A stretch of DNA of 64,000 nt from Diadema setosum (lineage: Eukaryota > Echinodermata > Echinoidea > Diadematoida > Diadematidae). Shown piece by piece: positions 22,380 to 34,385 of this stretch (within the stretch, counting starts at the first letter, position 1; every line of letters begins with the position of its first letter). The stretch lies in the NCBI RefSeq assembly GCF_964275005.1, contig NC_092706.1:10931239-10995238 (forward strand), read 5' to 3'. The position numbers and the translations under genes were made by a program. The notes beneath the pieces are model-generated. The model was not told the DNA's origin, searched no databases, and saw only the letters and a program-made list of their open reading frames with translations.

Positions 22380-22647
22380 GGAAACGAAAATAAAAAAAGG
22401 AATGACTGAATGAATGAATGAATAAATGAATGAATGAATGCATATGAATGAATGAATGAATGAATGAATGAATGAATGAATAAATGTGTGAATGAAAGAA
22501 TGGATGAATGGATGAATGAATGAATGGATGGCTGAATGGATGAATGAATGAATGAATGAATGAATGAACGAATGAACGAATAAACGAATGAATGAATGAA
22601 TGAATGAAAGGATGGATGAATGAATGAATGAATGAATGAATGAATGC
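22380..22647 (+). repeat. Expanded (GAAT)n array after a retroelement-like end
   Basis: GGAAACGAAAATAAAAAAAGG resembles the terminus of the LINE 3' ends in this window. It leads into about 250 bases of GAAT tetramers with GGAT, AAAT and GAAC variants. The array may have grown from a retroelement 3' tail, which is inference. Confidence 0.75.
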
Positions 22648-25100
22648 CCAGGGCGTCTTACCCTTCTTTCATGCTCTCTTGATCTAATTCATAATTTATT
22701 GTGGTCTCCAGAAAGGCAAATTTGCCTATCATTGGAGTGACATAAAAAGGAAAAAAAGAATAACAACAACAAAACAAACAAACGAAAACAAAAAAAGCTC
22801 TCCACAGCTAAAAGTTGTCAACGGATTCAGACATTTCATTTTCAGTTATTTTTTTCTTTCTTTCAGGGGATATTGTGACAAATGGACCATATACATTAAT
22901 ATTAATATACCGTATGCATTTTCAAAGAAATCAAATTTAATGAACTCCATACCTCGACACAGATAGATACACGCGACTCACTCTCCCTCTCTCTCTTCCC
23001 TTACCTTTTTCTCTTTCTTTTCTATCCTTTTCCTTTCCCCTTCTCTTCCTCTTCAACAATCTGCCATTCCCCTAAATAGTCATACAGAGTACTCATTAAA
23101 AAAGAAAAAGAAAAAAGGTGACTGGGTTTTCGATACAACCATAATAATGCAATATCCATTATTCCTGCATAAACGGACGCGTTTGACCTATCGCCTGCTT
23201 TAGGTGTTAAGCAAAAACAATACACGGTTTAAATACACACATACACTTCCCGTACTCACACATACCCGCATGCCCGCATTTCCATCCCGGTTACACACTT
23301 TCGCGTCTGCGCTACATAAAAATTGGCGGAGCGTATACTGGAATCATCTTTGTATATTGCGTTAACATACTTTACACCTTAACGATCTTTTGTGCTAAAA
23401 GACTTTCACTGGAATTTTTTCTTGCACTAGATCTGAGTGCCTAGTTCATCGCAAGGCAAAAAAGGAAAGCTACAAATTCCAGCTTCAACACAATTTCTCT
23501 TCCTCTTGGTGTTTAAAAACAAAGAGATGTCATCGACTTTTTAAATAGACCACAACTCTCTGCGCGATTTGCGGCTTTGCGGATGCCGAGTCCGTTGGCC
23601 ATGATTTGCAACGGAACGCAGAATGCGACCAGCCCGGCGATTGTGGCGGTTGAGGCATCAAGGTAAGTCCCTCTCGGTTTACTTCGAGCGAGGCTGGACC
23701 TCGGGATTTGGAGCCTCCCCCCCCCCCCCCCCCCCACCGCATCATCTTGGAATGTAGACATTTTGCTAAACCATAAAGAAAATAACTGTGATCATACTAA
23801 TCATGTTTTTGAACCTCCTTTTTGTTCCATTCCCCTTTGACAATTAAAAAAATCCTGCTTCATTTCTCGTTTATGTCCGTCCACTCTATGGTTATCATCC
23901 TCTCAATTCTCAAAGTAGTGATTGTGAGCCGTTTTTCTTCTTTAATGACACCAATGATGATGATGATGATGATATTGATGACGGTGAAGATTAGGGCAAT
24001 TGATAGTGACAGCCAACGATGTTGTCGTTTTACTGCTTTTTACCTTGATAATCATAATGACAATACCAGTGACAAGAAAGCCGACCGGGTCACCCGGTTT
24101 TTCTTGGCACCTTTACAAAAATCTCCCATTTGGGTAAATTCCCTATTTGAATGAAATGCAGAAATAGACTTTAAATCTGCGATATTCCTTTTTGGGGGCG
24201 GTAATATGCTGCTAAGTATAGGATTACACTCTGTATTTATCAAGCCATGCATCAAAATGATTATGGACATGTTGATCATGTTTCAACGAACAGAAATCAA
24301 AAGAAGAGGGAAAAATCATGTTAAATCAAAGCGAAGATTTGAAAGGTTGAAAAAAAAAAGGGATTTCTCACGATGTTTGCATGCCTACTGCCTTTCGATT
24401 AAATCAAATTCCGGTATGTGCGATCAATGTCATGGATTTATGCAAGATTAACCCATTCTGTGTCAGAAACTTTGGACAGAAAAAGTTTTTTTTTTTTTTT
24501 TTTAACCCACTGGTATTCAAAGCACACATGGATTAACCTGATCCCTCATAGTTTAAATTGATATACAAATTTCATACTGATGACCTTCTCTCTGGAACAA
24601 CTCACCTTTTTTTCAAAGATAATCTATGTAAGGTCAATAAACGAGCTTAATCCGCCATGAGTTTCAATTTCTTCATTGACGAATTTACCAAGCTACGTCG
24701 AATTTATCAAGGAGCTGGAAGCTTCTTGTATCGTCCTTTTATCTTCGTCATAGAACACACACATTTTCTTGACCAGTGAATATGTTAATGACATAATGAT
24801 GATTATGTAGACAATTTGCAGGCAAGTATTGTTTATCAGGAATACACGCCAATAAAAAAAAGAAGAGAAACAAGATATCAACTGATAAGAAATTATGATT
24901 TATATTTACTTGCCAAACCTGCAACGTTAATCAGGGGAAGCGGGTAACACCATTATCAAGTTACGCAGTCTGCATATTTACGAGGCTTTGTTGTAAAGAA
25001 GCACGGGCAGGGGTCGAGATGTTTCGGAAAAAAAATGTCTACGGTTGACTTACTGATTTGTTTTCAACTGTTTCTTCTTCATCATCATCTTCATCACCCT
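22648..25100. other. Non-coding; CT-rich and poly-C tracts
   Basis: No gene recognised. The stretch holds a CT-rich segment near 22980-23055, a 19-base C run at 23717-23735, a (GAT)n run near 23953-23975 and T/A runs near 24486-24505. A short frame at 23530-23745 (minus) has Gly from the poly-C and no domain pattern. Confidence 0.4.
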
Positions 25101-25101
25101 C

Positions 25102-25170
25102 ATCTTCTTCTTCTTCTTCTTCTTCTTCTTCTTCTTCTTCTTCTTCTTCTTCTTCTTCTTCTTCTTCTTC
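25102..25170. repeat. (TCT)n microsatellite
   Basis: About 23 uninterrupted TCT units after a degenerate TCATCATCT stretch. It gives artificial poly-Ser and poly-Leu frames. Confidence 0.95.
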
Positions 25171-25171
25171 T

Positions 25172-26126
25172 ACGAGTTGGAGAACATCACACAATGTGCA
25201 TACACACCAAACAAAAATGCTATCGTACTTTTCAGAGCGTTTGGCAGATTATTAAGCGACCATTATGTGATCATCTATTTAGCGTTTGTCGATCGTAATT
25301 ATCAACTTTTGTTTAGTTCCACAGATATCAATAATTCGTGTTTCCTAGAGAAGAAGCAAAATGAGAACTTTCTTTATCACATGATAAGACACTTCGTCCA
25401 TTGATTGTCCGAACAAAATCATTTTCTTTTGTTCATTTTGCTTTGCATTTTGCTGTGCATTGTTGATCTGTTGGGTTTTTTTTTTTCAGGTTGCGCTTTC
25501 AGTAATGTCTTCTGGAAGTTATTGTGCACCCATTAAGCTGTTTTGAACATCAAGAATTCCGTTATTATTAAACAATGCAGTAAAGTTACTGAACCGAACG
25601 AATGATAATGAGCGATATAGTGTATGTTCTTGTATGCTTGTATTTTTTTGTTGTTTCTTTAAATACTCTTCATGTACACTATATCAAAAATAAATTTAAT
25701 GAGAACGTTGTTAATTTTTCATGATGATTTCATTCGCACAAGTGGAGAAATCAGACGATTCGAAAGTGAAATTGAAACATTGCCACAAAGTTGTTGAATG
25801 TACCGAAAAGTAGTCAGTTTCCTTACAAATTCTTCCTCTTCCGCCTGGAAAATATTATAGTTAGCGCTGGGTACTCTACTGGAAGAGGAAATGAAGTGTA
25901 TCAAAGAACGCACTGTTTCGTTAAACTATAATACTCACAGGAAGTTGTTAAAAATAACATATTCAAACGTTGTAAAAATGGCGTAAAAATGGATGTATAT
26001 GTACGCTCGTTCATAATTATCATAATCATAAATGTGACAATGCTACCTGCATCGCCATGATCATTGTGCTTCATACTGGATCTAACCTCGTGTTCCTATT
26101 TACGTCTAACTACATTGTAATCAAAA

Positions 26127-26181
<55 letters not shown>

Positions 26182-27979
26182 CATACCTGTAATGTATACT
26201 TCCAACGTATACCTCTGTAATGAACGTCATGGTTTTTCATTTCCACTTTCCATGACATGATGGGACGGTATATGGACTAAACAGCGAGTATGTTTTAAAA
26301 AGGAAGTTGTCTTTATAAGAATGCATCCTCCCCCCCCCCCCAACATCCGTTATACAGTTATTATATGGAATAATTATACATTGAATGCAGACTCGCGTTT
26401 AACTCACGGGTCATTGTTTTATCTGCCCATAGTGTAGTGTGCAAAATGCATTCTCACAAAACTCTATTCATTTATACCGAGGCTTTCCGTATTGTAAAGA
26501 CATTTGCAGACTTTACGCCGGAATCCGATACGACTACAGAGGAGAGACAGGTACAAAGGGAAATTTGATTCGATGATGAATGCTATATATTTTGATTGGT
26601 TTGGGGACCCAAGCGAGGAAAGTAGGAATTGTTTCAGTAAATCTCATCGGGGCTGGCATACGTAAAGAACCAAAGCATCTTCTTTGTCTTTACTAAAAAA
26701 CGTCCAAAACACTCCTACAGTTTACATTTTTCGTTCTTCCGCGTTACAGACGTTCCTATGGAAACACTGGCTAGGTACAGATGCAAGTCAATCAACTTTG
26801 TCGTCGTATATTTAGAAACAAAATGAACTCTAAATGCAAAGTTGACGGTGAAACCAGTCTATTTCAGATTGCTCCATCGTGATTGTTGCTCTAAAGATCT
26901 TCCCTGTGAAATTTATCATAATATAGCGAGAAGCAAAAAGGCCTATTCTCGTGAGAACGAAACTATAAAACTTTGAAACATCTGTATGTACAATATTATT
27001 TTAGGGAAAAAAACACCCAAAGATTTCTGAAACAATCACTTAATGCGTTCAACAAACATCTGTATGCTCACAGCAGTTTCAATTGTGTTTGTGGTAAATG
27101 CATCATGTCCAACCGAAATGGCTAAATTTGTGCGTCCTTCAGGAGTTGGCTGTCACTCCAAGCAGCAAAGCCAGATATGAAAGCGACTGACACATGTATG
27201 TAAACACGAGGAATCTAAATTATAAGATTGTAGTAGAGAACAAAACCATTTCATTGCATTCTATGAACAAAAAAGTCAACAGATTTTCATTGATCTGTCA
27301 ACATGATCTAGACGGATTTATTGGTTTTATTCTTTTTCGCTCTGCATTCGCCATTCAAGTAAGCATATGCTATTGACTTGCTAACATGTTTGTTTTTTTT
27401 TTTTGTGAAGTTCGTCCAGGAAAATGTTTGCAGAAACGAATAAGTCAAAACATCAAAACAAATAAATGAATAAATGAAACGGGCATGAAATCGAGATGTA
27501 AGAATAATATTTGCTTGTATTTGATGGATTGTCTTGTTAATGCCTAAATTATGTAGTACTTTATTTCCCGGTTTGTTTTTCGTTTTCTTTTTCTTCTTTT
27601 CCATTTTCCTTTTCTTCTTCTATGTCATCTTTTCCGATACAACATGACTTCTTCACCCATGAAACATTGCATCGTTAACTGTTTGTTTGAGCTTGTAAAC
27701 AAATACATTTGAAAACTGTAAAAGTACTCGCACAGCGCAGACCAACGCTAAGCAGCTCATTTAGACCCATGATGATGATTTCTCTCCTATATTATAGTCC
27801 TATATCAATTCCATTCAATTCAATTCATTTATATCATTTTCATTTTTCTTCCAACAAACATAGTACAAAGTAAATTGGGAATTCTATCATAAGCATATAT
27901 ACATTACGAAGTACAAAAAATAAACGATAGTCAACTAACTAATAAAGATATGCATTATACATACCGGAAAATACTCAGT
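25172..27979. other. Non-coding; (TA)n and poly-C tracts
   Basis: No exon or repeat family recognised. A (TA)n run lies near 26129-26177, a C run near 26329-26341, and a short ATTCAATTCAATTCATTTATA stretch near 27818-27838 resembles a minus-strand retroelement tail. Possible regulatory content cannot be judged. Confidence 0.4.
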
Positions 27980-28217
27980 TATGTTACGTCCAGACGGTGA
28001 TCCGGATCAATTACAAAATTTCATCATCTACTCCTTGTGTTCTTATCACCTTTAGCCGCAAATTTCATCCAAATTCGTTTACATGATTTATTGAGTTATT
28101 TTTTCAAACGGATAGACAAAAAACAAACAAACAAACAGACAGACAACTGACAAGCAAACAAAATGAACCAACCAACGCCGGGGAGAAAGAAAAACATAGC
28201 CTCTTGGTGGAGGTAAA
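27980..28217 (+). repeat. Dispersed repeat ending CCTCTTGGTGGAGG
   Basis: The order AATTTCATCCAAATTCGTTT, GATTTATTGAGTTATTTT, CAAACGGATAGACAAA, AACAAACAGACAGACA, CAACGCCGGGG and CCTCTTGGTGGAGGTA matches a repeat type that recurs in marine invertebrate genomes. It closes in a small CCTC..GAGG hairpin. Its class is uncertain and no coding part is present. Confidence 0.6.
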
Positions 28218-28292
28218 AAGAACGATATTACAGACCCATTATGGCTATGGGGAAAGGCAGATCAAGGAAGTGGAGTGAGGTTTACAAATTAA

Positions 28293-28752
28293 AGGGGCAT
28301 GTCAGACGATTTTTATAATTTCGCATCATGTAATTCGTAAATCGATAGTGCCATGGTTATAGATTTGTGGAACTTATTGTGGTCATTGATCGGATGAAAC
28401 AAAAACTCTTAAAAAAAAACCAAAACAAATACACCGAACAAGGATGATGATAGAGGAGGCTCACATATATTATTCCAGTTAAATGTAGCAATGTAATAAT
28501 ATTCCATTACCATACCACTTGCTGAACAACTACACCTGTATGTGTAGAATTTGATTATCATGCTTTCTTCTTTTGTTCTGTGAAGCAGCAGTTATGTCAC
28601 CATCCTCGTTCATTGTGATCTGTTATGAATTTTGAAAACGTTCTTATTCCTCATTGCAATCACTATAAATTCTGAAACTCTGTAATCATGCAGTGGTAAC
28701 CAATTTATAGGTGTTTAAATGCTGAAGTCTAAAAACCATCTGGAGTTCTCCT
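28293..28752. mobile_element. TTAA-flanked non-autonomous transposon, copy 2
   Basis: 460 bp, perfectly flanked by TTAA (28289-28292 and 28753-28756). The ends AGGGGCATGTCAGACGATTT and AACCATCTGGAGTTCTCCT are imperfect inverted repeats. It is collinear with the 459-bp copy at 15535-15993. Shared blocks include AACAAGGATGATGA, CTTTCTTCTTTTGTTCTG and AATTCTGAAACTCTGT. Confidence 0.88.
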
Positions 28753-28920
28753 TTAAAATGATTATGTTTATTGGTTGTTGTTTTTTTTTTTTCATGATAT
28801 AATTTTTGAACACTTCTATTCTTTTTTGAAAATGAAATGAAACGAAATAAAAAGTCAGCCCGGCACAAGTTCTGCGAGGAAAACATAATACATTCATTAT
28901 GTGCTAGGAGAAAAACCAAC

Positions 28921-28923
28921 AAT

Positions 28924-28961
<38 letters not shown>

Positions 28962-28972
28962 CTACTACTACT
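28921..28972. repeat. (AAC)n then (ACT)n microsatellite
   Basis: About 13 AAC units followed by four ACT units. Confidence 0.95.
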
Positions 28973-29653
28973 AAAGTATAACAAAGGTTACAATATTAAA
29001 TGATAGCAGTAGAAATGTAATGTATCCAATGATATATCTCCCCTATAAAAAATGAATAACAAAACTTCCGTGAACATCTGTTTTGTCTGCAGTGTCCTAC
29101 TGATCTTCCCATGCCGCTAGCCGATAAAGAGAGCTGTTTCATTGTTTCGTTGTTTTAGTGTTTCATTTTTTAGTGTTTCATTTTTAGTTTCTTCTCGCGG
29201 ACACCTATTGGGAGTTATCTTATATAGGTGAAAGTTCATCCAGTGAACGATTAGCCACGCAGCTGTACAATCCCAATTCAATTCAACCTTCAATTTAAAT
29301 CAAAAACTATCCAGAGTTTTCTCCATGACACACGTCTCAAATGAAATACAGTGCAATTGTTTTCTTGTCCATTTTCGAATGCAAAAAAAAAAAAAAAAGA
29401 CGTCCAATCGGTACACTCAAACATAACTGATATCGCATGTACAATAGTGTGATAACAGAATGGAAGGGTAAAGAAAAGTTAAAGTTATTCGGGAAAGAGG
29501 AACAAACTGTGATCTGATTGAATTATGTTATAAAATTTGGTGGGATGGGAATACAGAAGGGTGTCGTTGAAATAAGCAGACAGCTTGAAGAGACGACAGC
29601 TGGCAAAGAAAAGATAAAGTGTATCTAACTTATATTGAAGGTACAAAGCGGAA

Positions 29654-29873
29654 GGGGCGCTGTATAGCATACGACTCCCGACTCCCAATCGGAGGACCCG
29701 AGTTTGATTCCCGCCAAGTTCTTACGTCCATGGACAAGATGTTTTTACCCACCATGTCCCTCTCGACCCAGGTGTATAAATGGGTACCTGGCAACGCTGG
29801 GGTAATAATAATGGCAGGACCCTCTGGTAGAGCAGTGGCAACACCTGAGAGGGTACCCTGGACAAATAAGACC

Positions 29874-29903
<30 letters not shown>
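29654..29903 (+). mobile_element. tRNA-derived SINE, family B
   Basis: The head GGGCGCTGTATAGCATACGAC resembles a degraded tRNA 5' part. CCGACTCCCAATCGG can form a tRNA-like anticodon arm, and GAGTTTGATTCCC (29700-29712) fits a B box. The body contains GGGTACCTGGCAACGCTGGG and GGTAGAGCAGTGGCAACAC, and it ends in (ATT)n. The body recurs at 45332-45445, and a more diverged copy at 47440-47640. Confidence 0.78.
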
Positions 29904-29905
<2 letters not shown>

Positions 29906-30068
29906 TTCTTTCCACATTTGTACATCCATGAACAAGATACTAACACTGTTATTTTGGGGTACAGATATTTAGAACTTATTAATATTATTATTTTTATTAT
30001 GATTATGATCATGATTATGATTATTATTATCATTATTGTTATTGTTATTGTTATAATTATCATTAGCA

Positions 30069-30139
<71 letters not shown>

Positions 30140-30150
30140 TTTATTATTAT
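29876..30150. repeat. (ATT)n arrays, ~270 bases
   Basis: Two ATT-rich stretches (29876-29903 and 29985-30150) include GATTAT, GTTATT and CATTAT variants. The first is the tail of SINE B. They produce poly-Ile and poly-Asn frames that are not genes. Confidence 0.9.
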
Positions 30151-30761
30151 TAGAAAGGGAAGCTGGATTTATCCATCGTTCTGGCGTTGCATTGCCTTAG
30201 CAACACATTGTTTTGGGTGGTTGTCGTATAGATGTCATTACAGTGTCGTATATGTATTATCATCATTTGATTATTGTCATTGTGATCTTTGCGAATATCT
30301 ATACACATTGCTATAAGGGACTCATCTGTTTTACCCTTCTTTAGACATTGGACAGATCATATTTTTATTCATTTTACTTCGATCCGAGGAAGGGTTAATA
30401 AACGTCGTCCATGATAAATTGCGTTATAATTCCTCGTTTTTATTGTGGTCTTCAGAAAGCTCAAAAGTAAAGCAGCAAGCTGCGAAAGTGAAAGTAGTAG
30501 GACACGGCACAAAAACTGGGAGAAAAATAAGCAGTCGCAGTAAGTACGGTGCAATAGTAGATGTTGTAGTTTTCGCTATAAGGGATGAGTAAAATCGCAT
30601 TAGTGGTATAGGTCTGCTTAGTAGGGCCTACATAGAAGGAGCAGTTTTTGTAGAAGTGATATTCAAACGCAATCACAGGATATTTCCCCATGTTGGTAAC
30701 TGTTTATGACTCTATGGATAGTATTTATCCACCCCCCCCCCCGCGCATTTCTGATATCTTC

Positions 30762-31323
30762 AAGGAAAACCAAACCCTAAGAGAAATGTGGATTGAGTGA
30801 AAGCAGCAATATTAGTAGAACACATTAGTGAAAGTTTGAGGAAAAAATCGGACAATCGATGCAAAAGCTTGAATCTTTAAAGTTTTGGTGTTGGAATCTC
30901 TGGATGAGGAGACTACTAGAGGTTATGGTGTCATTGTGGACAACAATATAAAGAAAATAATGAGGGAATTCCACAAAAATTAATTTTTTCATGAAAATTA
31001 CACATTCCATCAATACGATACTGACATATGTTAATGGTAGTAATTATTCCCCCTGCTTTCTGAAAGCGGTTAGTCAAACGCTCTATCATTATGCTAGAGG
31101 AGTGAAAACATGTTGAATTTTCTTCATTTTTTTATAACTATTGTCCACACACATGTCATAAACTTAAGTAGTCTCCTCATCTAGGGGTTCAAACACCAAA
31201 ACATAAAAAAATTCATAACTTTCGCATCGATTGTCCGATTTTTCTCAAATTTTCACTATTGTGTTCTACTAATGTTGCCGCTTTAACTCAAGCCACATTT
31301 CTCTTTGGGTTTGGGTTTCCCTT
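30762..31323. mobile_element. Foldback MITE, ~560 bp
   Basis: Two arms (30762-30990 and 31100-31323) are inverted copies. AGAGAAATGTGGATTGAGT, ATTAGTAGAACACATTAGTG, ATCGGACAATCGATGC and ATGAGGAGACTACT at the left return inverted at the right. A ~110-base unpaired middle separates them. The central ORFs are incidental. The flanks do not give a clear target duplication. Confidence 0.82.
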
Positions 31324-31739
31324 AAGTACTGTTTTATGCGCTTAGATGCGCTTACTTAAGTGCACCCAAGATTGAGTGATTAGATTGTCCCGTAATCGGT
31401 GGATGCTGCCGAATTAAGATAATAAGGGGAATAACAAAAGCAGTAACGCGGAGAGAAAAACACAAATATTTTATTGTTGTAGATAGTGTTTATAACTGTA
31501 CAATCTCCTTACATCAAACTATTCAATAAACATATTTAAGTTGTGTTATCTTAAAAGGCACCTAATAGTTCCGCGAGCGCCTGCTGGACCCATTCACTTG
31601 CACCAGCACTCACCTCACTCACCTCTTTCTCTGTACATAATAGTGTCTATACAATTTTTGTTGTCGCAATGTGATGCCAGAATGACTCAGGGTTGTTTTC
31701 TTTTCTTTTCTTTTCTTTTCGATATGTATACATAATGTG

Positions 31740-31876
31740 TGTTTTGCCTTTTTTCTTTTTTCCCTCTCTTTTAAGGCTGTTGTATCTTCAAGCTACATGC
31801 TTATTTAAATTGAATTTTTTTTTAATTATTTGAATTGAAAATAAAATCATTTGAATTGAATTGAATTGAATTATTT
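31740..31876 (+). mobile_element. LINE 3'-end fragment with (TTGAA)n tail
   Basis: TTGAAAATAAAATCATTTGAA followed by four GAATT units matches the terminus type of LINE copy B. The SINE A copy begins a few bases later, so the two insertions abut. Confidence 0.55.
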
Positions 31877-31883
31877 GACGACA

Positions 31884-32242
31884 GGGCGGTGAGTTGGCTC
31901 AGTCGGTAGCGCGTCTGCCTCATGATCCTAAGGGCCCGGGTTCGAACCCGAGTTTGGACTGAGTAATGTTGTGCGTAAGCATACCGTCCCCTCTAGCAAG
32001 AGGCAAAACACTCTGTCCCTCGGATAGGACATGAAATGGAGGTCCCGTGTATGAGAGAGTAACAACTCATGCACGTAAAAGATCCCGCTTCATTCATTCA
32101 TCGCAAAGAGCAGGGCGTTTAACCCGATGAAGTGGTCCCATCCAACTGGACCCCATGGAAGACCAGCTTAACGTAGCTGAATATGGGCTATCCAGCCATC
32201 TTCTCAGATGGAAATGAACAAACAAACAAACAAACAAACAAC
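31884..32242 (+). mobile_element. tRNA-Met-type SINE, family A, full-length copy
   Basis: The head carries a good A box (TGGCTCAGTCGG, 31895-31906) and a perfect B box core (GGTTCGAACCC, 31939-31949). CTGCCTCATGATCCTAAGG places CAT at the anticodon position, and the arm sequence resembles elongator tRNA-Met. A ~270-base body follows, with CCCTCGGATAGGACATG, GGTCCCGTGTATG and GGGCTATCCAGCC. It ends in (AAAC)n at 32217-32242. Transcription would be by RNA polymerase III from the internal promoter. Relatives lie at 4775-5060 and 46173-46240 (both minus). Confidence 0.9.
31895..31949 (+). promoter_or_regulatory. RNA polymerase III A and B boxes of SINE A
   Basis: The A box TGGCTCAGTCGG and B box GGTTCGAACCC are 44 bases apart start to start, as in tRNA genes. 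The 3' half of the acceptor stem does not match the 5' half, so this is not a functional tRNA. Confidence 0.75.
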
Positions 32243-32379
32243 AGTCTTCTGCATTCACACTCCCAATACATGCGCCATAAATCAGTCAGATCATTTGATT
32301 CACTATATCCCGAGTGGTTCCCAATTGACGTGCTCTCTTATTCTTTTCTTCAATCTGTACACGTATATCTCAATTATGT

Positions 32380-32585
32380 TCGGATGTACACACTGTATGT
32401 TATGTTTTCTTGAAAATAAACAGAAATGACTGTATTTCACTTGTAATATATATTCAATGCAGAAAATTCCCAATAAATTCATTTGAATTGAATTGAATTG
32501 AATTGAATTAAATTGAATTTAATTTGATTTAATTTAATTTAATTTAATTTAATTTAATTTAATTTAATTTAATTTAATTGAACTG
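32380..32585 (+). repeat. Retroelement-like 3' end with long AATTG/AATTT tail
   Basis: CCAATAAATTCATTTGAATTG leads into GAATT units that change gradually into TTTAA-type pentamers, ending near 32585. The upstream ~80 bases include TTCTTGAAAATAAACAG. The arrangement resembles the LINE tail at 18164-18197. Confidence 0.6.
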
Positions 32586-32868
32586 AATAATACTGTCTGA
32601 AGTAAAACGCTCAGCTGCTTTCGATGCAGCTGCAGCGTTGTAAGAAATGAAAGTAACAAATTCTGAAGTGTCATTAATCATGTTCCCACGCGAAGGAAGA
32701 AAAAGCAATCGACATTTCCCAGGACTGTATGTGTGACGTGGCGGTCTCGGGTTTTTGCTTTTGTAGCGTTGAATGTCGGACGCGGATATCCGTGCTGTGC
32801 ACGATCAAAGAAAATATAGTCCCTGCGGAGGAGCAAGGATCTTCAGTCAAACACAAAGCTGTACACCA

Positions 32869-33754
32869 CAGCGCCTATCAAAATCAAAGGCAATCCAACT
32901 TTTGGAGGGCTACTATTTCATAATTGTCGGCTATGGAGAGCTCAATTTTGTTGTAAGGAAAGAGAAACTCTTCTTCTTTCCATTGGTACCTAATTATGTT
33001 GACAAATGTCATGCATGAATGAGCACATGAACTTTAAAGACAACAATGACAAATTGCATTTTTTTCCAAATTTGAGTGTCACATGAATGAACAATGAATG
33101 TCTCTATGAATGGATGAGATCTGTCAATGAATTTTCAAGGCCAAACACACAAGTCAACCTGTACGAATGCAGGTTTGTGTTTAGGTTTGTGTTTAGGGTT
33201 TCTTCTAACATTTTATCGTCCATTTTAAACCTTTAACATGTCCACCTGTCAGAAAACTCGGTGGTTCCCACAAAGGCTAACCCCCACGGTCCATTTTTCT
33301 CTGTTCATATTCAACACATAGCTCATAGCGACAAACCAATGTATTGAACCTTTGTGGGAGTGTCCAAGTTATCGACAACATGGCCATGTTGAAGGTTATG
33401 GGCCATAAACGGTTAGAGGAAACCCTAAACACAAACCTGCTGTCGTGCAGGCTGACCACTTTCATTGACAGATCTCATCCATTCAGTGAGACTTTCATTG
33501 TTCCTTCACGATAACACTCAAACTTGGAAAAAGTGCACTTTTGCATTGTTGTCATTGCATTGTTGTAAAGTTGATGTGCTCAATCATGCATGACATTTGC
33601 CAACATAATTAGGTATCAATGGAAAGAGGAAGAGTTCTTATTTCCCTCGTAAACAAGAAACTGCACTCTCCATAGCTGACAATTATGGAATAGCAGCCCT
33701 CCAAAGATGGATTACCTTTCTTTTCTCTCTCTCTCTCTCTCTCGATATGTACTG
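32869..33754. mobile_element. Foldback MITE, ~890 bp, family P, copy 2
   Basis: This copy is collinear with the element at 5422-6311 and likewise palindromic from end to end. CAGCGCCTATC...GGCAATCCAAC at the left mirrors the right end ATGGATTACC...GATATGTACTG, followed by TA. The terminal A/T run of the right arm is replaced by a (CT)n tract near 33724-33743. It has no protein. Confidence 0.87.
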
Positions 33755-33989
33755 TACACTGATGGGTGCTATTTGCAAGGCAGGCGGCACGCTTCAACAT
33801 TTGTTACTTCGCCTGCCGAAATCACTATGATGATTATGATAAACACATCATTTGTAATGCGCCATCGATCTAGTGACCTGTATTCTGAGGCGCAAAGGGA
33901 TGTAATAATAGAGCGAGTTACATACAGTTGTACAAAATTAAATTGAAAAGGAGAAGGGAGAGATAGAAATATATCAAAACAAATCTAAC

Positions 33990-34385
33990 CAGATATTCAA
34001 CCAAAACAAGATGCGAACATATATGACTTCAGATTCATTCAATGTTTTAATTAATTCTGCTGATTGGATCATCAGTGGAAGAGCAGTCCGAAGAGATGAG
34101 GCTGTAGAAGTATATACAAGCCTTTGTCTCCAACGGTTGAGATAGTTCATTGGACTGAGATTTCTGCCCAGAACGTAATTCTGAGGCAAAATTTTGCAAG
34201 TATTGTGGTGCCAAGGAATGTACCGCTTTCCATGTGTGGAGCAGGGTTTTCAACTTTATATTCTTCTGGACGCTGATAGCCAGTGAAGACTTTTGAGAAC
34301 GGAGGTATAATGTTGGAAAAACGTGACGTTATACGGAGGGCCCGATCGAGCGGCGCAATCTCGAGCATACCCAGGTTAAAGTTGG
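33990..34385 (-). pseudogene. Non-LTR reverse-transcriptase C-terminal fragment
   Basis: Minus-strand translation in two frames gives TSVLKSLHWLSASRR and then KTLLHTWKAVHSLAPQYLQNF. These match the segment after the catalytic domain of CR1/L2-type ORF2 proteins (T.VL..LHWLP...RI..K.LLLT.KALHGLAP.YL). A frameshift separates them. Neither the RT core nor EN is present. This fragment represents a family different from the LINE at 39920-43040, whose C-terminus has other signature blocks. Confidence 0.75.

Noticed and set aside
25035..25298. Poly-Leu and poly-Ser frames.
   Set aside because: They come directly from the (TCT)n microsatellite.
29722..30316. Long Ile-, Met- and Asn-rich frames on both strands.
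   Set aside because: They are produced by (ATT)n and its variants.
31884..31960. A functional tRNA-Met gene.
   Set aside because: The acceptor stem does not pair and a SINE body with an (AAAC)n tail follows. It is a SINE head.
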